From Candidatus Aminicenantota bacterium (lineage in GTDB: Bacteria; Acidobacteriota; Aminicenantia; UBA2199), in assembly GCA_026393835.1 (NCBI GenBank), contig JAPKZK010000059.1:1-33278 (forward strand): a DNA stretch of 33,278 nt. The letters are read 5' to 3'. Under the pieces are notes generated by a model. That model saw nothing but the letters and a program-made list of their open reading frames with translations. It was not told the origin of the DNA and ran no database searches. Position numbers and translations under genes: made by a program. Each line of letters opens with the position of its first letter. The first letter of the stretch is position 1. This document shows positions 16,745 through 25,900 of this stretch, piece after piece.

Positions 16745-16872
16745 AGATCAGACCGGAAGTAGCGTCAGGGATTACATTTTCGCAGGCAATCGCTTGTTGG
16801 CCGAATACCGGCCGTCAACAGGTAAATATTACTATTAGTAGTTTATTCCGAAGCCTATGGACCTTATGGTGA
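16745..16872 (+). pseudogene. decayed Rhs core fragment with internal deletion
   Basis: Reads D-Q-T-G-S-S-V-R-D-Y-I-F-A-G-N-R-L-L-A-E-Y-R-P-S-T-G-K-Y-Y-Y in pieces and then two stops. About 60 bp coding the Y-M-S-D-Q-I-N-S-T-R-I-I-T-D-D stretch is missing, and the match resumes at V-Y-S-E-A-Y-G-P-Y-G. It is the last trace of the Rhs array and ends against the 3' end of the restriction-modification gene on the other strand. Confidence 0.85.
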
Positions 16873-16890
16873 GATTAGGGGAGCTGCGGA

Positions 16891-19829
16891 TTATGTTTCC
16901 TCAGTTTTTTCACCGGCGTCTTCTTCGATGATTTTGATTTCGTCGTCGCTGAGTTGGTAGAGTTGGTAGACGGTTTGATCGATTTGCCGGTCAAGGATTT
17001 GGATTTGTTTTTTAAAGAGGTTCTTTTCCGTCTCCATCCTGGCCGAATGATATTTCTTTTGAAGATCAAGCATATGACTAACCATTTCCACCATAATATC
17101 CCTTTTGTTTTTTGGGGGATATGGAATTGCAAATTTTAAAATATCCCTTATCATTATTTGTGGGAAAATATCATCAACACTGATTTGAAATTTTTTCCTA
17201 AAATACCAGCCAATAAAAGTTGAATTTAATATACCAAGGAGATATAAATATTCCATGTCCACATTTTCTTTTATCTTAAGCACAAATAAAAGCGTATTAC
17301 AATAAGATGTTTCGGGGACATATGTAGAAATTAATGTTTTGCCAATAATCTTCCTTATCAGTATTTTTTCACTTTCGAACTTTTCCGGGTAGCGTGGTTC
17401 TGCCAACCATGGTCCATAATTTATCCAATTATTTTCTTTCCAAAGTAAGATGTATCGGCCTATGTGTTTTCCATCATAGAATGGTAAAAAACATTTTTCC
17501 ATTTGCTTTTCAGAGGTGAAGGGTTTTTTATCGCGAATATCTTTCGTTTGAGGTGGCTTTCCTTTCCCTACTTGATATGCTTTTATGCCATAAAATATCT
17601 CAGAAAAGTAGGATATAAAATTATTTTGCTTATCGATTCTGCTGATTATATTCATCACATCAGTATTACTTTGGACGTTAAATGCATTCTGGGTAAACCA
17701 GTCCTCAGTTGATATAATAAATTCATTTTGAGGCTGAATTATTGCTTTTATTGGTATCCTTTTGTTAAATACTTTTACTGAGGCTTGAGAGAGGTGATAA
17801 TTATTGGTTTTTTCATTTTTTTCGGTAAAAAACAAAGTTGTATCAACCGTTGCGTTGGTAAAAACATTTGATGGAAGAGCAACAATTTCTTGTACCTTTG
17901 TATTTTGAAGGATAAATGTCCGGAGGGATTGTGTGAAACCAAGGTTCAGATACGTATCCGGGATAATATATCCGAGTAAGCCGTTAATTTCAAGAAGATT
18001 AACTGCTTGCTCTACAAAAATCAGGTAACTTTCTCCACGCCAGACAAAAGTCTCAAATTTATTTTTTAAATATTCTAAAGTGCTCTCAACGAATATTGCG
18101 CCATACGGGGGATTGCCGATGACGACATCGAAACCACCTTGTTTGAAAATCTCCGGGAATTCCTCCTGCCAATCAAATACATTGATCCGCCGCACCGTCT
18201 CCTCATCCTGGAACAAACTCATTTGCCCCTGCTGATAAAAATCCGAACCGATCAACGAATTGCCACTCTTAATATTACCGGAAAGATCAGGGAGCAACTT
18301 CTTATCCGAATACCTGATCAACATCCCTTTCAACTCACCGGACTCGCCCTCCAATAACTTCAATAATAACGAAAGTTTCGTTACCTCCACCGCCTGCCGG
18401 TCGATGTCCACCCCGAAAATATTATTCGCTAGAATCTGCCTCTTTTCATTGAAAGTCAACCGGTACTCGCCTTCACCAACGACATACACCCGGTTCTCCT
18501 TTTCGACCTTTTTCAAGATCGATAGCTGTTTATCCGATTCGGAAAGTTTTTTGTCCAGGTGACCGACGGTATAATAATTCAAATGATAGTCCAACAGCAA
18601 TCGATACGCCCCCAACAAAAACGACCCGCTGCCGCACGCCGGGTCCAGGATTTTTAATAGAGCAATCTCTTCGGGCTTTTTATCCTTGATCTTTTCCCCC
18701 ACGGTATTGCGCACAATGTAATCCACGATGTATTTGGGCGTATAATAAACCCCGCCGGCCTTTTTCACCTCGGGTTTATCCTCTACTTTTGCCTGGTGAG
18801 ACGCGGTCAGGCGAATGGTTTTGCCCAGGAACTGCTCGTAGATATTCCCCAGTATCTCCACATCGAACACGGAAAACTCATAGGGCGAATCCGGGTAATA
18901 GAGACTTTTGATAATATCCCTGAACACCCGGTCATCGATAACCAGCCTGGTGGAAATGGTATCCTTTTGGAAATCGAAAAGACCGGAATTATATTTCCCG
19001 TCGGCCTGGTAAAAAAGTTTCACCAATTCCGGGTAAATGGCTGATTTGGTTTCCAGGAGTTCCTGGATGCGGCCGTAGGTTTCGATCTGGCGGTCTTCGG
19101 CAATGCGTAAGAATATAATCCTGTCGATAATGGCCTGGACCACGTAATTCAACTCGTAAATGGAGAGGTCTTTATTCCTCAGTGCGATATTCTTTGCCAG
19201 GTCTTCGCGCCATATTTCAATCAACTTGAGGAATTCCTTATCTACTTCGGAAGTGCCTTTTTTCCCCTTGTTTTCCTCGATATATTTATCGAAACTACCC
19301 TTTAAAATGGCCTCCCTGGAAAAGGTTTGTGAAATGAAGTCGATTTGGTCGTTGTATTCCTTGTAGGTGCAATAGAAAATCCGCGCGGTAGACGCGCCAT
19401 CGTTTTTATCGGGTTTGATGCGGGTATCGTAAATGGCAAACTCCTCGAAATCGGTAAGAATGGAGAGCGGGAGTTTGGCGGTATAAGCATACCGTCGTAA
19501 TTGAAAAGCGGGAGTGATATCGTGTTTAATATCGACGGAGGGTTTTTTAGCTTCGACGAAAAATTTCCGCTCACTGCCGATGCGAAAACAGTAATCGGGC
19601 GCATTGACTTTACCTTTAATGGGGATTTTGTCTTCGCGGACAACTTCACGGTATTGTTCGGAATAGCCTTGCGCGTTGTAAATATCCCAGCCCAACAGAT
19701 GGAAAAACTTATCGATAAAATCAGCCCGTGTTTTGGCCTCGTCGTAACTTTTCCCTTTGTATTGGACGATATTATACTCGAATGGCCGACCAGGTTGTTT
19801 AATTCATTCATGCGGTTTGTTTCAAGCAT
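16891..19829 (-). CDS. single-chain restriction-modification enzyme (PD-(D/E)XK + N6-adenine MTase), N-terminal frameshift
   Basis: The long frame runs from a TTG at 19695 to 16891 (934 residues). Counting from it, residues 33-50 hold P-D-Y-C-F and V-E-A-K, the PD-(D/E)XK nuclease core. Residues 351-359 are D-P-A-C-G-S-G-S-F (methylase motif I), and N-P-P-Y at 528-531 is motif IV of N6-adenine methylases. The last 250 residues are a TaqI/Eco57I-like specificity domain with a coiled C-terminus. It methylates and cuts DNA as a type IIG-like enzyme. The frame is open and family-like upstream of the TTG (Y-K-G-K-S-Y-D-E-A-K-T-R-A-D-F-I-D-K-F-F) until about 19788. Another frame supplies M-N-E-L-N-N-L-V from ATG 19811 (or 19829). 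Joining them needs one missing base at about 19788. So the gene is frameshifted, or the assembly lost a base. Confidence 0.85.
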
Positions 19830-19834
19830 GTTTC

Positions 19835-19863
19835 ATTATAATACAAGCGATTCCTTTTTACAA
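19835..19863 (-). promoter_or_regulatory. sigma70-type promoter of the restriction-modification gene
   Basis: On the minus strand TTGTAA (19863-19858), 17-nt spacer, TATAAT (19840-19835). The predicted transcription start falls at about 19828-19829, on the ATG at 19829, and no ribosome site precedes that ATG or the one at 19811. A leaderless mRNA is therefore likely. Confidence 0.6.
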
Positions 19864-19873
19864 CCCCCGCGGC

Positions 19874-19909
19874 GCCCCCATGCTGGGGGTCCCGTTTGTA
19901 GGACCGTAC
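19874..19909. repeat. REP-like palindrome (CCCCCA-TGC-TGGGGG) plus flanking TTTGTAGGAC motif
   Basis: A perfect 6-bp stem hairpin lies at 19875-19889. The same 18-bp motif occurs inverted at 26163-26180 with one substitution. The adjoining G-TTTGTAGGAC-G segment is found inverted at 21322-21332 (GTCCTACAAA). This is a dispersed intergenic repeat family. In the 174-bp gap between the two minus-strand genes I see nothing else. Confidence 0.65.
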
Positions 19910-20013
19910 CACCGGATTCCACCAGGAGTTTTTTCCGGCTCCTTAAGCAACGGGAAGAAATAAAATTTGTAGGTTTCGAGCCGAACGATGCAGCGAACCA
20001 TCCCAAATTGAAT

Positions 20014-21204
20014 TTATCTCCGTTTGTACTGTTCAAGACCCTTGAGGAAAATACCGGCGGCCCTTGCTAATTTGTGAGTTTCCAATACATAGGCCATGCG
20101 GACTTCCTGTTTTCCTTTGCCGGGCGTGGAATAAAAACCGGGACCCGGGGCCACCATTACGGTCTCGCCGTCCTCGTTGAAACTCTCCAGCATCCAGCGG
20201 GCAAAGTTATCGGCGTCATCGATGGGCAATTTCGCCATAATATAAAACGCGCCTTTGGGTTTCTGCAGCACGATATCTTTGTTGGCGGTTAACGCATCGC
20301 ACAAAATGTCCCTCCGCTCCTGGTAATCCTGCTTGATCGCTTTAAAATAATCCATGGGCAGGCGGTACGCGGCAATGGCCCCTACCTGGTCAAGGGTGGC
20401 GGGACACAAACGCGCCTGGGCGAATTTCAAAATGGATTGCATCACTTCGGTGTTTCGCGAAATCACGGCGCCGATCCTGGCCCCACAGGCGGAATAACGC
20501 TTGGATATCGAATCTATCACGATTACCCGGTCTTCCATTCCTTCCAATTCCAGGATGCTGAAATGTTTTTCCCCGTCATAAGTGAATTCTTTGTAGACCT
20601 CATCGGCCACCAGGAATATATCGTGCTTTTTGGCCAACCGCCCCAACTGCCGTATCTCTTCTTCGCTAAATATCGTCCCGGTGGGATTATTGGGAGAACA
20701 TATAAGAATTGCCCTGGTGCGCGGGGTGATTTTTTTCTCAATCTCGCTTATATCCGGCAGGTGAAAGCCGGTTTCCGCTTTCGTCTCGATAGGAACCAGG
20801 GCGACGCCGGTGAGGGTGGCGAAACCGTTATAATTGGTATAGAATGGTTCAGGGACAATCACCTCATCCCCGGGGTCGGCGATCACTGCAAAACCGAACG
20901 AAACGGCTTCGCTTCCGCCCACGGTAATCACAATATGTTCCTTCTTTAAAGGGATATTGTAGTTGCCAAAGTAATCGATCATGGCCTCTTTCAACTCCGG
21001 CAGTCCGTCCGATGGTCCATAAGCCAGGACTTTCTCGGAAAAGTTTTCAATACTTTTATAAAAGACATCCGGGGTGGGGACATCCGGTTGACCGATATTT
21101 AAGTGGTAGATTTGAACGCCCCTGGCTTTGGCCGCATTGGCGATGCCCGCCAATTTCCTGATAGGGGATTCTTGTATCTCTTTGCCACGGTTTGAAATCT
21201 TCAT
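20014..21204 (-). CDS. class I/II PLP-dependent aminotransferase
   Basis: 396 residues, usual family length, ATG preceded by AAGGAGG. Fold-type I features in order: G-Q-P-D near 40, V-G-G-S-E-A near 95, N-N-P-T-G near 170, D-E-V-Y near 202, and S-I-S-K-R-Y-S with the PLP lysine at about 235, followed by G-A-R-I-G. It transfers an amino group between an amino acid and a 2-oxo acid; closest in style to the aspartate aminotransferase I-gamma group, but the substrate cannot be read from the sequence. Cytosolic. It is divergent from nadA and not obviously in an operon. Aspartate made by such an enzyme feeds NAD synthesis, so a link is possible but unproven. Confidence 0.93.
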   Translation of the reverse strand: MKISNRGKEIQESPIRKLAGIANAAKARGVQIYHLNIGQPDVPTPDVFYKSIENFSEKVLAYGPSDGLPELKEAMIDYFGNYNIPLKKEHIVITVGGSEAVSFGFAVIADPGDEVIVPEPFYTNYNGFATLTGVALVPIETKAETGFHLPDISEIEKKITPRTRAILICSPNNPTGTIFSEEEIRQLGRLAKKHDIFLVADEVYKEFTYDGEKHFSILELEGMEDRVIVIDSISKRYSACGARIGAVISRNTEVMQSILKFAQARLCPATLDQVGAIAAYRLPMDYFKAIKQDYQERRDILCDALTANKDIVLQKPKGAFYIMAKLPIDDADNFARWMLESFNEDGETVMVAPGPGFYSTPGKGKQEVRMAYVLETHKLARAAGIFLKGLEQYKRR

Positions 21205-21232
21205 AAAGCCTCCTTTTTATTAATTAAGATAA

Positions 21233-21261
21233 ATTATAATACCCCCCGCGCTTTTAATCAA
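21233..21261 (-). promoter_or_regulatory. sigma70-type promoter of the aminotransferase gene
   Basis: Minus strand: TTGATT (21261-21256), 17-nt spacer, perfect TATAAT (21238-21233), about 30 nt before the ATG at 21204 with AAGGAGG in between. Confidence 0.7.
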
Positions 21262-21315
21262 GGGGGCAGGCAAAATTTTTTGCCCGAGCCTGACGGTGTC
21301 CGGAAGGGAATCGTA

Positions 21316-21354
21316 TGGCACTGTCCTACAAATAGGAACCCCGCGCCGCGGGGT
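21316..21354. repeat. GTCCTACAAA repeat and GC-rich hairpin upstream of nadA
   Basis: GTCCTACAAATAGG at 21322-21335 is the inverse of a motif at 19893-19905. It is followed by an A-A-C-C-C-C-G-C-G / C-G-C-G-G-G-G-T-T hairpin ending right before the nadA -35 box. It belongs to the interspersed repeats of this genome; the hairpin might insulate the two divergent promoters. Confidence 0.55.
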
Positions 21355-21383
21355 TTGACGAAATGTGATTTTTGTAATAGAAT
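21355..21383 (+). promoter_or_regulatory. sigma70-type promoter of nadA
   Basis: TTGACG (21355-21360), 17-nt spacer, TAGAAT (21378-21383): five of six matches in each box. The start would fall near 21390, giving a short leader of about 20 nt. The ribosome site before ATG 21410 is weak. Confidence 0.7.
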
Positions 21384-21409
21384 AAGGACTTAATAAAAGT
21401 GGTAAAACA

Positions 21410-22324
21410 ATGGAAAATTCAAACGACTTGATAGAAGAAATAAAGGAATTAAAAAAAGCAAAGCATGCGGCGCTCCTGGTCCATAATTACCAGGTGGAAG
21501 AGGTCCAACTGGCGGCCGATTACCTGGGCGATTCCCTGGAGTTAAGCCGCACCGCCGCCGTTGTAAAGCAGGATATCATCGTTTTTGCCGGGGTCAAGTT
21601 CATGGCTGAGACGGCCAAAATTCTTGCCCCGCAAAAAAAAGTATTGCTCCCGCGCCTGGATGCCGGCTGTCCCATGGCGGACATGATCACGGTGGAGGAA
21701 TTAAAAGTACTGAAAGCGAACCACCCCCACGCCAAAGTAGTGACCTATGTCAATTCCAGCGTCGAAGTCAAAGCGGAAAGCGACGCCTGCTGCACTTCCA
21801 GCAATGCGGTTAAGGTAGTCGAAAACATCGCCGCGGACGAAATCATTTTCATACCGGACCAAAACCTGGGTAATTATGTACAGAAAATGGTCCCCCAAAA
21901 GAAGCTCATTCTCTTTGAAGGCTACTGCTACGTACACAACCGCATCAAGAAAGAAGAAATCACGGAGATGAAGAAACGCCTCCCCGGGGCGAAAGTGTTG
22001 GTGCACCCGGAAGTGCGGATGGAAGTGATCGACCTGGCGGACGAGGTGTTGTCCACCGGGGGCATGTTAAAATACGTTTCCACGTCCCCCCACAAGCAGT
22101 TTATCATTGCCACGGAACAGGGTCTTATCGAACGGATGAAACGGGAAAACCCGGGCAAAGAATTTTACCCGGCGTTGACGGCGAAAATCTGCGTCAATAT
22201 GAAACGAACCTCGCTGAGGGATGTTTATGAGGCGTTAAAATATGAACGGTATGAAATCCGGGTTGACCGGTCCATTGCCCGGCGGGCAGTGCGCGCCCTG
22301 GATGAAATGCTGAAATATGTATAA
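21410..22324 (+). CDS. nadA: quinolinate synthase NadA
   Basis: 304 residues, the normal length of the short NadA form. It condenses iminoaspartate with dihydroxyacetone phosphate to quinolinate in de novo NAD synthesis, using a [4Fe-4S] cluster. Three widely spaced cysteines fit the cluster ligands: Cys87 (D-A-G-C-P-M-A-D), Cys173 (E-G-Y-C-Y-V-H-N) and Cys261 (K-I-C-V-N-M-K-R-T-S-L), with spacing like the known NadA ligands. Other hallmarks are H-N-Y-Q near the N-terminus, S-S-N-A and H-P-E near 200. Cytosolic. The downstream NifU-like gene starts 17 nt after the stop, so they share an operon and the partner probably supplies or repairs the cluster. No nadB or nadC in the window. Confidence 0.96.
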   Translation: MENSNDLIEEIKELKKAKHAALLVHNYQVEEVQLAADYLGDSLELSRTAAVVKQDIIVFAGVKFMAETAKILAPQKKVLLPRLDAGCPMADMITVEELKVLKANHPHAKVVTYVNSSVEVKAESDACCTSSNAVKVVENIAADEIIFIPDQNLGNYVQKMVPQKKLILFEGYCYVHNRIKKEEITEMKKRLPGAKVLVHPEVRMEVIDLADEVLSTGGMLKYVSTSPHKQFIIATEQGLIERMKRENPGKEFYPALTAKICVNMKRTSLRDVYEALKYERYEIRVDRSIARRAVRALDEMLKYV

Positions 22325-22341
22325 AAAAAGAAGGAGTTAAA

Positions 22342-22572
22342 ATGACTTTAAAAGAAAGAGTAAACGCGGCAATAGAAAAAGTAAGGCCGCCCCTGGAAGC
22401 GGACGGCGGCGGCATCGAATTGGTGGATGTCCTGGAAGATGAAAAAGTCGTACTGGTGAAACTCACCGGCGCCTGCCACGGATGTCCCATGAGCACCATG
22501 ACCATTAAAGGTTTCGTGGAACAAACCATCATCGATGAAATCCCGGAAATCAAAGAAGTAAGATTAGCTTAA
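22342..22572 (+). CDS. NifU C-terminal-domain (Nfu-type) iron-sulphur scaffold
   Basis: 76 residues with AAGGAG 5-6 nt before the ATG. The whole protein is one NifU-like domain: R-P-x-L-E-A-D-G-G-G-I-E-L near 15-27, then C-H-G-C-P-M-S with the Cys45-x-x-Cys48 pair that holds a transferable 4Fe-4S cluster between two subunits, and a C-terminal E-I-K-E-V. The family delivers clusters to apo-enzymes. Its place 17 nt behind nadA, an Fe-S enzyme, suggests dedicated cluster supply. Confidence 0.93.
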   Translation: MTLKERVNAAIEKVRPPLEADGGGIELVDVLEDEKVVLVKLTGACHGCPMSTMTIKGFVEQTIIDEIPEIKEVRLA

Positions 22573-22602
22573 TACGTACAAACCGGTAAGCGGCAGCGGT
22601 AG

Positions 22603-22647
22603 GGAACAGGCATTGCCTGTTCCGCTCTTCCGCTCTTCCGCTCTTCC
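22603..22647. repeat. palindrome GGAACAGGCA/TGCCTGTTCC and GCTCTTCC x3
   Basis: 10-bp perfect arms at 22603-22612 and 22614-22623 make a hairpin, followed by three tandem GCTCTTCC units (22624-22647) and a T-run. It can act as a rho-independent-type end for the nadA operon. The same GGAACAGGC arm recurs at 29183-29215, so it is a dispersed repeat. The rest of 22573-22742 holds no gene. Confidence 0.7.
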
Positions 22648-22679
22648 TTTTTCCTGCGTATACAACCAGGTCAAAAAAC

Positions 22680-22697
22680 GTACAACTTTAGTTGTAC
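22680..22697. promoter_or_regulatory. perfect inverted repeat GTACAACT-TT-AGTTGTAC
   Basis: 8-bp arms with a 2-bp centre, followed by an A-run, 45 bp upstream of the M4 peptidase -35 box; a related ACAACTTT half-site sits at 22730-22737. Size and symmetry suit a dimeric regulator operator. No regulator gene is present to confirm it. Confidence 0.45.
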
Positions 22698-22742
22698 AAA
22701 AAAAAAGTTTATTTTCAACCCAAAAATACAACTTTCGGTGTA

Positions 22743-22771
22743 TTGACAGATACGCATTCATTAAGTATGAT
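22743..22771 (+). promoter_or_regulatory. strong sigma70-type promoter of the M4 peptidase gene
   Basis: TTGACA (22743-22748, perfect), 17-nt spacer, TATGAT (22766-22771, one mismatch). The predicted start at about 22778 leaves a leader of about 210 nt before ATG 22988. Confidence 0.75.
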
Positions 22772-22777
22772 AAAATT

Positions 22778-22987
22778 TCAAGATACAGTATCGTCCAAAA
22801 AGGTTTATCTCAAATGGGCGATTGAAATTTTTAAGTAATACCATCAGGTAGTTCGATTAAAAAAGACCGACCCAGGAGGAACGTTAAGAAGGCATATTCG
22901 CTTGTTTATTATGTCGAGATTATCGGGTAATCTGTTTATTTAATGTCTGCATCTAAAATTTAATCAAATAAAACAAGGAGGATTTAA
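22778..22987 (+). other. long 5' leader of the M4 peptidase gene
   Basis: About 210 nt between the predicted transcription start and the ATG, ending in AAGGAGG (22975-22981). It contains possible short stems (C-G-T-C-C ... G-G-G-C-G around 22793-22820), and a second GGAGG-like run in C-C-C-A-G-G-A-G-G-A at 22872-22881, far from the start. No known riboswitch class was recognised. It could be a structured regulatory leader or simply a long untranslated region. Confidence 0.4.
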
Positions 22988-25900
22988 ATGAACAAAAAGT
23001 TTTTTATGTTCACACTGGTTTTTGTGTTGTGCTGCTTTATGGCCACAAGCGTATGGGCAGCCAAGAAAGTCGATTTGCTTGCAGCCAATTCCGCCGGTTA
23101 TATCATGAAGATGAATAACCAGGGCGACCATGGCCGTTCAGCAATGGGCTCTATTTTCGGCCTGTCCAATGGCGAAAAATTCACATTGCTTCGACAGGCG
23201 ACGGATTTCAACAGCGTCACCCATGCCCGTTATCAGCAAACGTACAAGGGCATCCCGATCTGGGGTATCCAGACCGTCGTAAGCAGGGACCATACCGATG
23301 AAGTGGTTAGAATCAACGGCGCCGTGGTGCTGGATACGCCGAAGGACATCCTGAACCTCCCCGGCACATTGGACCCGCAGGGCGCTTTAAAACGTATGCA
23401 GAAACAACATAAGGCCAAAGCCCCCAACTCAGTATGGAGCTTTAGAAATGAAGAAACCGGCACGTTTATTTACGTCGACCAGAAGAACAAAGCCAATCTC
23501 TGCTACGTCGTTTCCTTTTTCGCCGATAATGAATTAGGCAACCCGTCACGGAATATTTACTTTATCGATGTCAAATCCGGCAAGGTCATCAATTCCTTCG
23601 ATAAGCTGGCATTTGCCTCCGGTACAGGCCCGGGCGGAAACCAGAAGATCGGTCAATATGAATACGGCACCGATTACCCGGCTTTTGGCGTCGCTGAAGC
23701 CGGCGGCACCTGCACCATGAATTTTGGTAACGTGAATACCGTAGATTTAAACAACGGCTCCAGCGGCAGTACCCCTTATTCTTACACTTGCTACAGGAAC
23801 ACCCATTTGACCGTCAACGGCGGCTATTGCCCCCTGAACGACGGTCAATTTTTCGGCCAGGTGATTTACGACATGTACCAAAATTGGTATGGCCTCCCCG
23901 TGCTCCCGTTCCAGCTCACCATGAAGCTCCATTACAGCACCGGTTATGAAAATGCTTTCTGGGATGGTTCCTCCATGACTTTTGGCGATGGCGCCACCAC
24001 CTTTTATCCCCTGTGTTGTTTGGACGTTTCCGCCCACGAAGTTAGCCATGGTTTTACCGAAAATCATTCCGGTTTAATCTATTCCAGCCAATCCGGCGGT
24101 ATGAATGAATCATACTCGGATATGGCCGGTGAAGCGGCTAAGTATTACATGAGGGGCACCAATGATTTTATGTGCGGTTATGATATCTTTAAAGCCGCCG
24201 GTCAAGCCTTGAGATACCTTTATGATCCCCCATTGGACGGCATCTCCATCGATCATATCAGCCAGTATTACGAAGGGCTGGATGTTCACTACAGCAGCGG
24301 TCTTTTCAACAAGGCGTTTTATTTAATCGCCACCTCTTCCGGTTGGACCACACGGATGGCCTTTGATATTTTTACCAAGGCCAACACCGATTATTGGGTT
24401 CCCAGCTCCACTTTCCAGCAGGGCGCCGAAGGCGCCATGAATGCGGCGGTGGATTATGGATATTCCTGCCAGGATGTAGTTAATGCTTTTGCCCAGGTAG
24501 GTATTACATTAGTATGCCCCGGCCCGCCCGTGGCCAACTTCTCCGCTTCATTACTCTCCGGCGGCGTCCCGTTGACCACCACGTTCACCGATCTGTCCCA
24601 GGCCGCTTCGAGCTGGTCATGGAATTTCGGCGACGGCCAGACCTCGACCCTCAAGAACCCCAGCCACACCTATACCGCCATGGGTACTTACACCGTCACC
24701 CTGACCGCCACCAACCAATTTGGGTCCGATGCCGAAGTCAAAACCAATTATATCACCGTAACGACGCCCCAGCCCCCGATTGCCAATTTCATCGCCAGCG
24801 CTACGGAAGTTAATTTGAACAACGTTGTCACCTTTACGGACAAAACTCTTGAAAATCCCACCACCTGGTCCTGGACCTTCGAAGGCGGCACACCCGCCAC
24901 CAGCACTGCCCAGAATCCAACGGTTACCTATACTACCGTGGGAACATATGACGTGACATTAGTGGTCACCAATGCCCAGGGCAGCGATACCGAAGCCAAA
25001 GTAAATTATATCAATGTGGTCGAGAAACCCTACTGCGCATCACAGGGCACCACCTACAACCAGGAATGGATCGCAGGCGTCCAGGTAGGCTCCATGAATA
25101 ACGCCTCCGGCATGACCGGCTATACCGATTTCACTAACATTACCTGCAATTTGACCGGCGGTACGACGCCCAGCGTTGTCCTGACCCCCGGGTTCAATGG
25201 CGGCCCATGGACCGAATATTGGGCAATCTGGATCGATTACAATGACGACCATGATTTTGATGATGCCGGTGAAGCAGAGTTCAGCGGCGCCGGTACTTCC
25301 GTCGTTTCCGGTAGTTTCACCGTTAATCCCGGCATCGATAAAGTAACGCGGATGAGAGTTTCCATGAAGTACGCCGGCGCTCCCACCTCTTGCGAAACCT
25401 TCTCCTACGGCGAAGTGGAAGATTATACCGCCAATGTCGTCAGCGGCGGCGGCAATCTCCCACCCGTGGCCAACTTTACTTTTACCGTCAATAACCTGAC
25501 CGCCAATTTTACCGATGCCAGCACCGACCCCGACGGAACCGTTGTGGCCTGGTCATGGAATTTCGGCGACGGCGGCACCTCTACCTTGCGGGACCCCGTC
25601 CACATCTATGCGGCGGCCGGAACCTACAATGTCACCCTGACCGCCACCGATAACGACGGCGCCACGAACCCAATCACCAAACCCGTCACGGTAACAGCCC
25701 CAACTACACAGATGTATGTTTACAACATCGTCCAGACCATCACGAAGGCATCCAGGAAATATAAATCCACCGCCGTGGTCACCATTCATGATACCAACAG
25801 CGCAGCGGTTGCCAACGCCACCGTTTACATCACCTGGAGCGGCGTCGTTACCGGCAGTAAAACAGCCGTTACCAACGCCAGTGGACAGGTGACCTTCGTA

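Noticed and set aside
18139..18562. Plus-strand ORFs over the restriction-modification gene
   Set aside because: Opposite-strand shadows of conserved methylase motifs.
22778..22987. Known riboswitch in the M4 leader
   Set aside because: I could not match the conserved core of any class I know, including cyclic-di-GMP, TPP or cobalamin.
23747..24067. Antisense ORF over the M4 peptidase gene
   Set aside because: Lies over the zinc-site region and reflects codon bias of the coding strand only.
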